The position numbers and the translations under genes are program-made. A stretch of DNA of 64,000 nt from Bacillota bacterium. GTDB taxonomy: Bacteria > Bacillota > UBA4882 > UBA8346. How positions within the stretch are numbered: position 1 is the stretch's first letter; each line of letters starts with the position of its first letter. The notes below the pieces were generated by a model. The model made no database searches, was not told the origin of the DNA, and was given only the letters and a program-made list of their open reading frames with translations. This document shows, in pieces, positions 45,369 through 53,519 of the stretch. The DNA is taken from NCBI GenBank assembly GCA_029974635.1, contig JARKQY010000014.1, positions 1-64,000 on the forward strand, in the 5' to 3' direction.

Positions 45369-46442
45369 TTATAACAACCCTCTATCAAGCATGGCTTCCG
45401 CAATCTGAACCGCGTTGGTGGCCGCTCCTTTGCGTAAGTTATCGGAGACGCACCAGAGATTTATGGCATTTGGCCGGGTAGTATCATCACGCACTCTTCC
45501 CACCAAAACAGCGTCCTTGTATTCATCGCGTTGTAAATCCGCACTCACCGGATACCGCCGTTCCAACGAATCTTTCCGAACCTCCTTGGAATCCGGATCG
45601 GTAGCTGGTCCATCAATTAAAACAACTCCGGGGGATGTTTCAAGGCTGGACAGGATTTGGATCGCCTTTACCGCACTCATTTCTCCGGCGAACTCGGCAT
45701 TAATCGACTCGGAGTGCCCTACCATTACCGGAACTCTTACAGTGGTCGGGCTGATTAAGATATTCGGATCATTTAAAATCTTCCGGGTTTCGCTAACCAT
45801 TTTGAGCTCTTCTTTGGTATAACCGTTAGCCAGGAACCGGTCAATGTGCGGCAGACAGTCAAATGCTATCGCGCGGGCGAAAACTGCCGGATCGTGTTCC
45901 GGTTCCCGGCCCGAAAGAAACTGCGTCGTCTCTTCCCGGAGTTGGTTCATGGCTGCTTCACCCCAGCCGCTCACCGCCTGATACGTGGAAACTACTACCC
46001 GGCGAAGGCATGCGGCGCGATGAAGGGGGGCCAAAGCCACCACCATTTGAATTGTAGAACAATTGGGATTGCATATGTACCGGGTCTCGGAGGTAACGGC
46101 TGCCATATTCACTTCCGGCACCACCAGCGGGTACTCCGGATACATCCGGAAATCCCCCCCGTTATCAATCACAATACAGCCATTATCAATGGCTGTTCTG
46201 CCCCACTGGACACTGGCGCCCTTGGCTCCTTCCTTGCCGGCAAAAAAGACCAGATCCAATCCTTTAAAAAGATTTGCCTCAATCTTGCGCACCTGAAAGG
46301 TTTGATCCGCTAGGGTCTCCTCCCTTGCACTGGTGGCCATCACTACTAATTCCCCATCAATGGGAAATTTCCGTTCCCGCAACACCCTTATAATTCTGTC
46401 TCCGACAGGACCCACACCTAACAATCCCACTTTTAAACCCAT
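45369..46442 (-). CDS. asd: Aspartate-semialdehyde dehydrogenase
   Basis: 357 residues. N-terminal NADP loop VGLLGVGPVGDRII (about 4-17), catalytic Cys in ICNPNCSTIQMV, and active-site His region near VMVGHSESINAEF. It reduces aspartyl phosphate to aspartate semialdehyde, the branch point to lysine, DAP and threonine. ATG at 46442 follows AAAGGAGG. The lysine riboswitch directly upstream links its expression to lysine. Confidence 0.92.
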   Translation of the reverse strand: MGLKVGLLGVGPVGDRIIRVLRERKFPIDGELVVMATSAREETLADQTFQVRKIEANLFKGLDLVFFAGKEGAKGASVQWGRTAIDNGCIVIDNGGDFRMYPEYPLVVPEVNMAAVTSETRYICNPNCSTIQMVVALAPLHRAACLRRVVVSTYQAVSGWGEAAMNQLREETTQFLSGREPEHDPAVFARAIAFDCLPHIDRFLANGYTKEELKMVSETRKILNDPNILISPTTVRVPVMVGHSESINAEFAGEMSAVKAIQILSSLETSPGVVLIDGPATDPDSKEVRKDSLERRYPVSADLQRDEYKDAVLVGRVRDDTTRPNAINLWCVSDNLRKGAATNAVQIAEAMLDRGLL

Positions 46443-46576
46443 TTTAGATTCCTCCTTTTAATATGAAAACAGTTATTCGTTATTGGTTATTAATTTTTAG
46501 TGAAAGGCAAAGCAAAGCTAGGCTATGTTTTTCATCTTTTTTGCGTTAGGTTCTGGTATGGCGGCGAATAAGAAAA

Positions 46577-46876
46577 TAAAAAAAGGCCGGTATCCACCAG
46601 CCTTGAATTTCAACAAATCAAAATCCAACGTCGGCAAGATAGCTCTCCACTTAATGTCAAATTTCTTTGACATTTTGTAAGTGACAGTACCGGGATTCTT
46701 TATCACGATACCAGCCGGGAGAATGGCGCTTCCCGACTTCGGCGAAACAGCCTTTGGTTCCGGTTCATTGGCCTGCCGGCCTCCCCGGAGTTACTCATCT
46801 GTTTCGCGCCTCTACTCTACCACCAGTTCTTATTCGGTTGTTATAATATTTTATAATAAAACCTATAATTTGTCGA
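46577..46876 (-). promoter_or_regulatory. Lysine riboswitch (L-box) with promoter and terminator
   Basis: The minus strand carries aptamer hallmarks in order: GTAGAGGCGCGAAACAGATG (about 46788-46815, near the start), AGTAACTCCGGGGAGG, AAAGGCTGTTTCGCCGAAG, TACTGTCAC and GTGGAGAGCTAT (about 46631-46655). A terminator hairpin AAGGCTGGT/ACCGGCCTT with eight T lies at about 46577-46604, ahead of asd. Candidate promoter TCGACA (46871-46876) and TAAAAT (46848-46853), 17-base spacer. High lysine should favour termination. Confidence 0.9.
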
Positions 46877-46898
46877 TACCAATTCCGCGATTTTCTAC

Positions 46899-46935
46899 AA
46901 AAAAAGCCTGTCCCACGGAGGGGCAGGCTTTTTAA
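46899..46935 (-). terminator. Terminator after the outer-membrane-like gene
   Basis: GCCTGTCCC/GGGGCAGGC stem with A-run and T-run flanks. It lies nine bases downstream of the stop of the gene at 46944 and just ahead of the L-box promoter. Confidence 0.8.
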
Positions 46936-46943
46936 ACCGTATC

Positions 46944-47702
46944 CTAAAACTTAAATAGACCGCCCACGGTGATTAAGCTGGAACTTTGATTCATCTGTTG
47001 AGAAAGAGTGATTCCCCCACTCTCCGCATTGAATGTAAAACCAGCCGATAATGAAGTATATCCCAAAGTTACTCCAATACTGTCAGTAATCAAATAACTG
47101 CCTTTTAAAGTGATTATTGTAGTTGATGCAGTTTTAGAAACATTTACTCCAGAAGATTTAAGGAGATCTATTTGGGCATCCATCTGCTTTTGCGACCAAT
47201 TCTGTGAGATGCCGTAATCCAAACCAAGACTGACACCAATTTTTTCAGTAATGGCATAGTTGACATCACCACCGATGATTATCCCATTGATAACAATCGG
47301 ATCTGCCCCTGCAGTTTTAGGAGAAAGGGTTTCATTCAAATAGCCGCCGCCCACGGTTGTCTTAAATATCTCGCTATCGACGATCTGATAACCACCCTTT
47401 AATTTATACAATGTAATATTCGTATCGTTTTGTGGAACGTTGTTCTCATCTTTGGCTTCCAGTGAAGCGTAATCCAAACCAATTTTTATATTTCCAAAAG
47501 TATAGTCGCCGCCCACTAAAAATCCGGAGAGGTTAAAATCGATTTTCTGGTCAGGAAAGCCAGTAATTTTTGTAGTAATATTCAATGTATTACTTACTCC
47601 ATAATCCAGATAAACACTTCCCCCATTTTCGGCCGCTGAAGCTACAACCGCCATGGAAAACACTAGACACAGCGCTGCCATAATAACCAAAACTTTTTTC
47701 AT
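46944..47702 (-). CDS. Probable outer-membrane beta-barrel protein
   Basis: 252 residues from ATG at 47702, with AAAGGAG upstream. Signal peptide MKKVLVIMAALCLVFSMAVV...SAA (about 1-24). The rest alternates beta strands and turns (VYLDYGVSNTL, IKIGLDYASLEA, VSLGLDYGIS, IGVTLGYTSLSAGFTF) and ends in LITVGGLFKF, with the C-terminal Phe typical of barrels handled by the BAM machinery. Single-gene unit with its own terminator. No specific family recognised; porin-like or surface barrel. Confidence 0.7.
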   Translation of the reverse strand: MKKVLVIMAALCLVFSMAVVASAAENGGSVYLDYGVSNTLNITTKITGFPDQKIDFNLSGFLVGGDYTFGNIKIGLDYASLEAKDENNVPQNDTNITLYKLKGGYQIVDSEIFKTTVGGGYLNETLSPKTAGADPIVINGIIIGGDVNYAITEKIGVSLGLDYGISQNWSQKQMDAQIDLLKSSGVNVSKTASTTIITLKGSYLITDSIGVTLGYTSLSAGFTFNAESGGITLSQQMNQSSSLITVGGLFKF

Positions 47703-47895
47703 TATCGACACTCCTTTAAAAATATTGGTATAAAATTACCAGTTAAATGATACCATTAATTATACTAAATTGTAAACACTTTCTATGGTAATTTCCATTA
47801 AATTAATGTAAACTTTTAAAATGCCCGGAAGATATCTGCAAATTCCATAAAAAAACGGTGTTTTACTTGAAACGACCGTTTTTCTTAATACGATT

Positions 47896-48708
47896 CTATT
47901 TGCCGGTAACCCTGGGCCGGCCGGGATCACCGTCCGGTCTTGGAAATCCGGATGCTAATTCCGAAATTTTTAATAAATAGTAACACTCTTCCCGCCACAT
48001 ATGATCCGGTTCCAAAGCTGACAGTTTACCCAGAACCTGTTGTTTCAAAATCCCTTCCCTCAGTTCCGTTAAAAACTCCATAAATTTGTGAATAACTGCA
48101 GCAGCCTCCAGATTATACCCATCCAATGCCGGCTGCGCTGACGGGGGATTGCTGCGAAAACAACCGGTAATTACTACGATTTTAAGGTATAACTGATCAA
48201 ATTTTTTCTTGAATGCCTTGGCCTTTTTATGCAGCTTATACTCTATTATATCCAGATCACTATCGATTATTGCCGCGTGACCAGCCGCATCCAATATCCA
48301 TAACAAATGCTGCCCCAATATACTCTCGGTGCAAATTTTCCCGGATTCATAAAATGCCAATACTTTCAATAAATCCTCCAGTTCGTTCAGCATGTGATTG
48401 TACACAGTCGGGGCCAGAGAGGTTACGGGTAAATTTTGCAGCCGAGCGGCCAGTAACTCCCGTTTAAACTCCCGCAAACTGATTACCGCCCTACTAATAT
48501 CTGCAATGAAACCAGCCGGTTCTTTCTGATCCTCCAGGAGTGAAACCCGTTGATAGTACCGGTCGAAAATCTGAATAAAATTAGCGGCAATCATGTGTAA
48601 ATTGGTTTGATCGGGATTTAGCGATTGTCTGATAAACCGGGCATGGTCTCCCATGATTTGAGTCCAGAACCGCAACTCAAAGTCAAGTTTGATTTCATTT
48701 TGCGGCAA
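47896..48708 (-). CDS. DUF2935 family protein (ferritin-like helical)
   Basis: 270 residues, all-helical, no signal. Opening motif DFELRFWTQIMGDHARFIRQSL, and a second similar motif ESILGQHLLWILDAAGHAAII near residues 128-148, match the two-copy DUF2935 arrangement of a ferritin-like bundle. His and Glu residues in these helices may bind metal. Function unknown. The start is TTG at 48708. The nearby GGGGG ribosome-site-like run lies within a small hairpin, which could limit translation. Confidence 0.75.
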   Translation of the reverse strand: MPQNEIKLDFELRFWTQIMGDHARFIRQSLNPDQTNLHMIAANFIQIFDRYYQRVSLLEDQKEPAGFIADISRAVISLREFKRELLAARLQNLPVTSLAPTVYNHMLNELEDLLKVLAFYESGKICTESILGQHLLWILDAAGHAAIIDSDLDIIEYKLHKKAKAFKKKFDQLYLKIVVITGCFRSNPPSAQPALDGYNLEAAAVIHKFMEFLTELREGILKQQVLGKLSALEPDHMWREECYYLLKISELASGFPRPDGDPGRPRVTGK

Positions 48709-48763
48709 ATAAAAAACCCCCTTTCGGGAGTAACATATGCAAAAGTCCTGGAAAAAGTTACGG

Positions 48764-49291
48764 TCAAATAGCTTGTTCTTCCAATAGTATCCGTATCAGA
48801 TTCGGATATTTCCGGGCGACTTTCCTGGTCCAATATGGCACCTTCAGCCTTCGTTTACGATACTGGCCCACCATTTTCTGTGGTTGGCTATAATACCAAC
48901 ATCCGACCCAAGTATAAAAATCCTGATAATTCCGCCCCTCCAAACATAAATTTCGCGGAAAACCATAGGAGTAAAGAATCTCGATGAATTCCGTCTCCGC
49001 CAACCGGTTGGTTTCATCGGAAACCTTTTCCCGGATAACCTGAAAACCCTGTTCCGTTAAATAAATTTGGAACTTATCGAAAATCTCTCCCCGGCATAAC
49101 TTAACAGGCTCCGAACTTGCCATCTTCAATTCACGAAAGGCCTTTTTCAGAAGCTTGGTTGCATATTGAATTCGCTCATTCACCTGGGGTGGTATATAGT
49201 AATACCAATACTCCCCTGATTCAACCCGGTGAATTACCAAAACCTCCGGCCCGATAAAACAACCGCCGCCGGCGTCGTCGATTTCAACCAC
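48764..49291 (-). CDS. Conserved clostridial-type hypothetical protein
   Basis: 175 residues, no signal. It begins VEIDDAGGGCFIGPEVLVIHR, an early acidic/Gly-rich strand that recalls an RNase H-like fold, and later shows KLCRGEIFDKFQIYLTEQGF and YTWVGCWYYSQPQKMVG. Similar proteins occur in clostridia without known function. Start GTG at 49291 with AAAGGATAA upstream. The family is recognised only by resemblance. Confidence 0.55.
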   Translation of the reverse strand: MVEIDDAGGGCFIGPEVLVIHRVESGEYWYYYIPPQVNERIQYATKLLKKAFRELKMASSEPVKLCRGEIFDKFQIYLTEQGFQVIREKVSDETNRLAETEFIEILYSYGFPRNLCLEGRNYQDFYTWVGCWYYSQPQKMVGQYRKRRLKVPYWTRKVARKYPNLIRILLEEQAI

Positions 49292-49696
49292 TGGGATTAT
49301 CCTTTCATTTCACTAATGTAGCGCTGCACAAAGCGCTCTACTTTGGCAAAACGCTTATTCTGATTGTAACGTTATTTCGAAACCGTTTTACGAAAATTAT
49401 GATTTCGAATTTAAATATACACCTATATCATATAAATATCAAGAATCAGCGCCAGTTGGCTTTTTCCCAAAATATATAAATTTTTACAAATATGAAGCGG
49501 TTATATAATCCCGGGCATTATTTTCAGTCATTAGCGCATATACTTTTACCGGATCGTCGTGAAATAAGTTTGGAATGAATGTCCAATGATAGGCCCGATA
49601 TTATGAGTGGTTATTCACGCAATTAGCGGTTAACAAAAAAGATTTAGAACTACGAATAGCCGCTAATGGCCACGAATAAAGAAAAAGAGGATAAAT
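49292..49696. other. Intergenic region between divergent hypothetical gene and heptose gene
   Basis: About 405 bases with no supported gene. It holds the repeat element at 49319-49392 and AT-rich sequence. A short phrase TTAGCGGTTAAC...GCCGCTAATGG near 49622-49670 is locally palindromic. Promoters could not be placed with confidence. Confidence 0.4.
49319..49392 (+). repeat. Copy of the AAAACG/hairpin element
   Basis: It reads TAGCGCT then AAAGCGCTCTACTTTGGCAA, AACGCTTATTCTGATTGTAA and GTTATTTCGAAACCGTTTTAC. The minus-strand sequence of 10531-10600 reads AAGCGCTATACTTTGGTAAA, ACGTTTCTTCTGATGATTG and TTTTATTTCGAAAACG. The match extends over about 60 bases with few gaps. This copy points toward the heptose gene on the plus strand. 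Confidence 0.55.
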
Positions 49697-50176
49697 ATGG
49701 GTGTAATATTAAATTACCGTGATCTGGACCAATATGCCGCTTGCTGGCGCAGGAAAAATTTTACTATCGTATTAACCAACGGTTGTTTCGATCTGGTTCA
49801 TGTGGGGCATTTGCAAACTTTCCGGGAAGCTAAAAAATGGGGGGATATTCTGGTGGTCGGAATTAACAGTGATAGGTCCGTTAAGGCTTTAAAAGGCGCC
49901 CACCGTCCCATCATTTCCCAAAATGATCGTTGCGCTTTGTTATCAGCCCTTGAACCAATCGATTTCGTCACGGTTTTCGAGGATCATACCGCTGCAAATT
50001 TACTGGAACTCATCCAACCCAATATATATGTCAAGGGTGGCGATTACTCTCTGGAAGATTTACCGGAAAAACCGGTATTGGAAAAGCTGGGCGTCAAAGT
50101 AATATTCGCGCCCCTGGTCCAGGGTATTTCAACCACTGAAATCATCCGCAAAATCCGGGTTGCCAAATACGCGTAG
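49697..50176 (+). CDS. rfaE2: D-glycero-beta-D-manno-heptose 1-phosphate adenylyltransferase
   Basis: 159 residues, the stand-alone C-terminal half of HldE. Nucleotidyltransferase motif TNGCFDLVHVGHLQTF with HxGH, and the family-specific GISTTEIIRKI near the end. KGGDYSLEDLPE holds the substrate loop. It activates heptose phosphate to ADP-heptose for lipopolysaccharide core or S-layer/glycan synthesis. ATG at 49697 follows AGAGGA. No other heptose gene is adjacent, and it converges with ispF. Confidence 0.88.
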   Translation: MGVILNYRDLDQYAACWRRKNFTIVLTNGCFDLVHVGHLQTFREAKKWGDILVVGINSDRSVKALKGAHRPIISQNDRCALLSALEPIDFVTVFEDHTAANLLELIQPNIYVKGGDYSLEDLPEKPVLEKLGVKVIFAPLVQGISTTEIIRKIRVAKYA

Positions 50177-50190
50177 TCCCGGTCCCAAAC

Positions 50191-50667
50191 TCAAGCGATA
50201 CTCTTCAACAACGCCACCGCCATGGCCGCGATCCCTTCACCGCTGCCTGTAAACCCCAAGCCCTCGGTGGTAGTCGCCTTAATATTTATACTGGCAATAT
50301 CCACCTCAATGATTCCAGCCAGGTTACCCCGCATTTCAGAGATATACCCCGCCAGTTTCGGCTTCTCGGCAATAATCGTGGCATCGATATTCTGAACCTT
50401 AAAGCCCTTATCGTTGACAATCCGCATCACGCGTTTCAATAATTCTGTGCTTTGAGCCCCTTTGTATGCCGGATCAGTATCCGGGAAATGGTGGCCGATG
50501 TCTCTGCTTCCTATTGCCCCCAAAAGCGCATCCATGACGGCATGAACCAGAACATCCGCATCCGAATGGCCTAATAGACCAAAATCATAAGGAACCGTAA
50601 CTCCGCCCAATATTAAGGGCTGCCCCGCCACCAAACGATGTACGTCGAACCCCTGCCCAATTCGCAT
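50191..50667 (-). CDS. ispF: 2-C-methyl-D-erythritol 2,4-cyclodiphosphate synthase
   Basis: 158 residues. Metal motif GFDVHRL near the start, then HSDADVLVHAVMDALLGA and DIGHHFPDTDPAYKGA, with the family end TTEGLGFTGSGEGIAAMA. It is the fifth step of the MEP pathway. Its ATG lies against the ispD stop, with GGAGGGAAA upstream, so the two are coupled. Confidence 0.95.
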   Translation of the reverse strand: MRIGQGFDVHRLVAGQPLILGGVTVPYDFGLLGHSDADVLVHAVMDALLGAIGSRDIGHHFPDTDPAYKGAQSTELLKRVMRIVNDKGFKVQNIDATIIAEKPKLAGYISEMRGNLAGIIEVDIASINIKATTTEGLGFTGSGEGIAAMAVALLKSIA

Positions 50668-51471
50668 TTATTTCCCTCCTTCATGGGCCCGTTTGCGTAA
50701 AATGGCCTCGGCCACAACTAAATCCTCAGGAGTGGTAATCTTCAAATTCTCATAGGAGCCCGCAATCAATTTAACCGGATAGTTACAATACTCCACTACA
50801 CTGCAATCATCGGAGAAAACGGGTGAGATCCCCGCGACTTTTTCGTAACAATCAACCAACAACTGGAAATCAAACACCTGGGGAGTCTGGATGGTCCACA
50901 ACCGGGAACGTTCCAGAGTTGCCGTAACGATTCCCTCATTATCGGCTTGCTTTATGGTATCTTTCACCGGAACGCCTACACCGACAGCCTTGTATTGCAG
51001 GCCCGCCAAAATTGCCTTTTCAAGCAACTCAATAGTTAGCAATGCCCTGGCCGCATCATGGATTACTACAAACTTTTCGGCTTTATCCAACCAACCGGAC
51101 CATGATTTTAAGTACTGCAGGGCATTGGCTACGGAGTGTTGCCGCTCTGCCCCCCCTTCCACCAGAGAAACTCTGCCGGATTTTTCCCGGGTAATTATTG
51201 AGCCTTGATTTTGAGAAACACCTGAATGATTATTGGGCGAGTCATTGGCGGAAATCGCAGTTAAAAATTTTGCAAAATCGTCGGTTTCAGCCTGATTGAC
51301 CGCTAAAACGATGTGGTCAATGAACTTTGAGTTTAGAAAAATATTCAAGGTGTGAGCCAGCACACTCTGGCCGCAAAGGGGCAGCCATATCTTATTGATA
51401 TTGGCATTCATTCGCCGGCCGCTGCCGGCTGCCGGAATAACGGCTGTGACTTGTACCGAAGGATCCAACAT
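50668..51471 (-). CDS. ispD: 2-C-methyl-D-erythritol 4-phosphate cytidylyltransferase
   Basis: 267 residues. CTP-binding loop VIPAAGSGRRM at the start, catalytic HDAARALLT, and IQTPQVFDFQLL. It is slightly longer than usual because of an insertion near residues 78-105 (SPNNHSGVSQNQGSIITREK). It makes CDP-methylerythritol, the step before IspE. In an ispD-ispF pair as in many Firmicutes; dxs lies at a separate locus. Confidence 0.92.
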   Translation of the reverse strand: MLDPSVQVTAVIPAAGSGRRMNANINKIWLPLCGQSVLAHTLNIFLNSKFIDHIVLAVNQAETDDFAKFLTAISANDSPNNHSGVSQNQGSIITREKSGRVSLVEGGAERQHSVANALQYLKSWSGWLDKAEKFVVIHDAARALLTIELLEKAILAGLQYKAVGVGVPVKDTIKQADNEGIVTATLERSRLWTIQTPQVFDFQLLVDCYEKVAGISPVFSDDCSVVEYCNYPVKLIAGSYENLKITTPEDLVVAEAILRKRAHEGGK

Positions 51472-51584
51472 AAAATCACCCGGTTGGATTATTCAAGGTT
51501 ATGATAGATAAATCCTGCCGGTTGAATCATACAAATTCATCAATATTTATCCAAGACAGAGTTAAAAGTAAAAATCAGAGTTTA

Positions 51585-52640
51585 TTACGACGATACTTTC
51601 GAAAACATATAATCCCGCGGTTTCGCGAAAATCATCCTTCCGGCGGAGGTTTGTAAAACACTGGTCACTAAAATATCAATATCCATCCCGATATAGCTTT
51701 TTCCGCCCTCAACCACGATCATCGTTCCGTCTTCCAAGTATCCGATGCCTTGTCCATATTCCTTGCCATCCCGGAGAACATGGACTGCCATCTCCTCGCC
51801 GGGCAACACTATTGGTTTGATGGCATTGGATAATTCATTAACATTTAGAACTTGAACTCCATATAACTCCGCCACTTTATTCAAGTTAAAATCATTGGTT
51901 ATGACCTTGGCGCCCAATTCCATCGCCAGTCGTAACAGCTTGGTATCGACCTCGTTAAGTTCCTCGTAATCCCGTTCAAATATTTTTACCGGGATTTGAT
52001 TCTCCTTTTGAATTTTATTTAAAAGGTCCAACCCGCGCCGCCCTCTGTTCCGCCGCAACGAGTCGGGAGAATCAGCGATTTTTTGCAATTCAGCCAGGAC
52101 AAAACTGGGAATAATTAGGCCTCCCTCAATAAAACTGGTTTTACATAGATCGGCAATTCTTCCGTCAATAATTGCACTGGTATCCAGGACCTTTAATAGG
52201 TTAGACCCCGGATTTGCTTTGGATGCAGCAGTATTTGCCTTGGAAAACAAGAGATTGCTTAGTTCTTTGGATTTATATGACCCGATGATGACTGCCAAAA
52301 TAAAACTGATAAACACGAAAATCATGATCAAAACCCAATTCTGCAAGGGATGCATGGAACCCAGAACTGGCCTAAAAATCGCAATGAACAGGTTTGCCGT
52401 TAATAAACCGGTAAATAAGCCGGCAAATTTGATGATCAACTCTTGGGCAGAGAGTTTCTTAACTAAAGCAACCAATTTGTTAATTAAAAATTGAAATAAA
52501 AAGAATCCCGACATCGCTGCCGCGATTCCAAGTCCCCAGCGCACCTGCCAATTCATCTTCACGGTTGTCAATTGAAAAATAAAGGTTCCGATTAAGCAGC
52601 CACTCAAAATCTTGATGAAAGACTCCCAATATTTGTACAC
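51585..52640 (-). CDS. PIN/TRAM domain membrane protein (YacL-like)
   Basis: 351 residues. Three to four N-terminal transmembrane segments within residues 1-120, a PIN nuclease-like domain (about 145-270; KVLDTSAIIDGRIADLC, with acidic residues such as in VITNDFNLNKVAEL), and a C-terminal TRAM domain (about 275-350). Family proteins sit beside ispD in Firmicutes. The nuclease activity is inferred from the fold. GTG start at 52640 with GAGGTGATA upstream. Confidence 0.88.
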   Translation of the reverse strand: MYKYWESFIKILSGCLIGTFIFQLTTVKMNWQVRWGLGIAAAMSGFFLFQFLINKLVALVKKLSAQELIIKFAGLFTGLLTANLFIAIFRPVLGSMHPLQNWVLIMIFVFISFILAVIIGSYKSKELSNLLFSKANTAASKANPGSNLLKVLDTSAIIDGRIADLCKTSFIEGGLIIPSFVLAELQKIADSPDSLRRNRGRRGLDLLNKIQKENQIPVKIFERDYEELNEVDTKLLRLAMELGAKVITNDFNLNKVAELYGVQVLNVNELSNAIKPIVLPGEEMAVHVLRDGKEYGQGIGYLEDGTMIVVEGGKSYIGMDIDILVTSVLQTSAGRMIFAKPRDYMFSKVSS

Positions 52641-52696
52641 GATATCACCTCTTAACGGTTATTATTGACCGCCGGGTGAATGATTATCCGCAAAAC

Positions 52697-52735
52697 CAAA
52701 ACCACGGTTGCAATAGGGCAACCGTGGTTTAAAAA
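52697..52735. terminator. Rho-independent terminator
   Basis: Stem AAACCACGGTTGC with complement GCAACCGTGGTTT around a 6-base loop. It lies between the carD stop and the yacL start and would end the carD transcript reading leftward. Confidence 0.75.
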
Positions 52736-52787
52736 ACCGTTCATTTCATGAGATTTAATATATTACGAGATTATAACAGGAAATATA

Positions 52788-53264
52788 TCAATTCAGATAG
52801 CCTTCCAAGATCTCATCCATTCTATTTTCAGTATCATTTTGGGCCAGTACCAATTCACTCAATAAAATCCGCCGGGCATTCTCAAGCATTTTCTTCTCAC
52901 CGGTGGAGAGGCCTTTTTGCCGATCACGAGTAGCCAGGTTCCGGACCACCTCGGCGACCTCAAAAATACTCCCGCTTTTAATCTTTTCCAAATTGGCGCG
53001 ATATCTGTGGTTCCAATTGAGTGGCATGTTCGTTGATTCGGATTTTAGTACCTCAAAAACCTTGAGGATATCCCCCTCATCAATTACTTGCCGCAACCCG
53101 ACCTCCTTGACTTTGTTAAGGGGGACCATTGCTTTCATTTCACCCATTGGCAATTTAATAATATAATACCGCAGTTTCTCTCCGGAAATCTCTTTTTCCT
53201 CAATACTCTCAATAATTCCGGCACCATGCATTGGGTAGACGACTTTGTCACCGATGTTAAACAT
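52788..53264 (-). CDS. CarD family transcription regulator
   Basis: 158 residues. The N-terminal RNA-polymerase-interacting Tudor-like domain reads FNIGDKVVYPMHGAGIIESIEEK. The C-terminal half is helical (MPLNWNHRYRANLEKIKSGS, NARRILLSELVLAQ). CarD family proteins bind the RNA polymerase beta subunit and affect promoter opening, notably at rRNA promoters. ATG at 53264 follows GGAGGATAT. Single-gene unit upstream of yacL. Confidence 0.92.
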   Translation of the reverse strand: MFNIGDKVVYPMHGAGIIESIEEKEISGEKLRYYIIKLPMGEMKAMVPLNKVKEVGLRQVIDEGDILKVFEVLKSESTNMPLNWNHRYRANLEKIKSGSIFEVAEVVRNLATRDRQKGLSTGEKKMLENARRILLSELVLAQNDTENRMDEILEGYLN

Positions 53265-53432
53265 TACATATCCTCCAACGAACGGAATTACATTTTAATT
53301 GTACCGCACTACCCTTGTAATGTCAAGACTATATATTTTAACAGGTTTTATCATACCTGTCAATAATTTTGTGGCGAATCCCACCGCCAAATTCAGAAAA
53401 AGTTAACCTAATATTAAAATTTAATTTTACAT

Positions 53433-53456
53433 AAAAAAAGGGGGCTGACCCCTTTT
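53433..53456 (-). terminator. Terminator after isocitrate dehydrogenase gene
   Basis: Minus-strand AAAGGGG-TCAG-CCCCTTT hairpin followed by a T-run. It lies about 65 bases downstream of the stop at 53520. Confidence 0.75.
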
Positions 53457-53519
53457 CATGAATCTTTTTCTATTCTTGGTTTGTTATTCCTGGTAATGCC
53501 TTACTGGCAAAAAATTTTT

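Noticed and set aside
46518..46706. 62-codon minus-strand frame
   Set aside because: It runs through the lysine riboswitch and its terminator; conserved RNA motifs explain the sequence.
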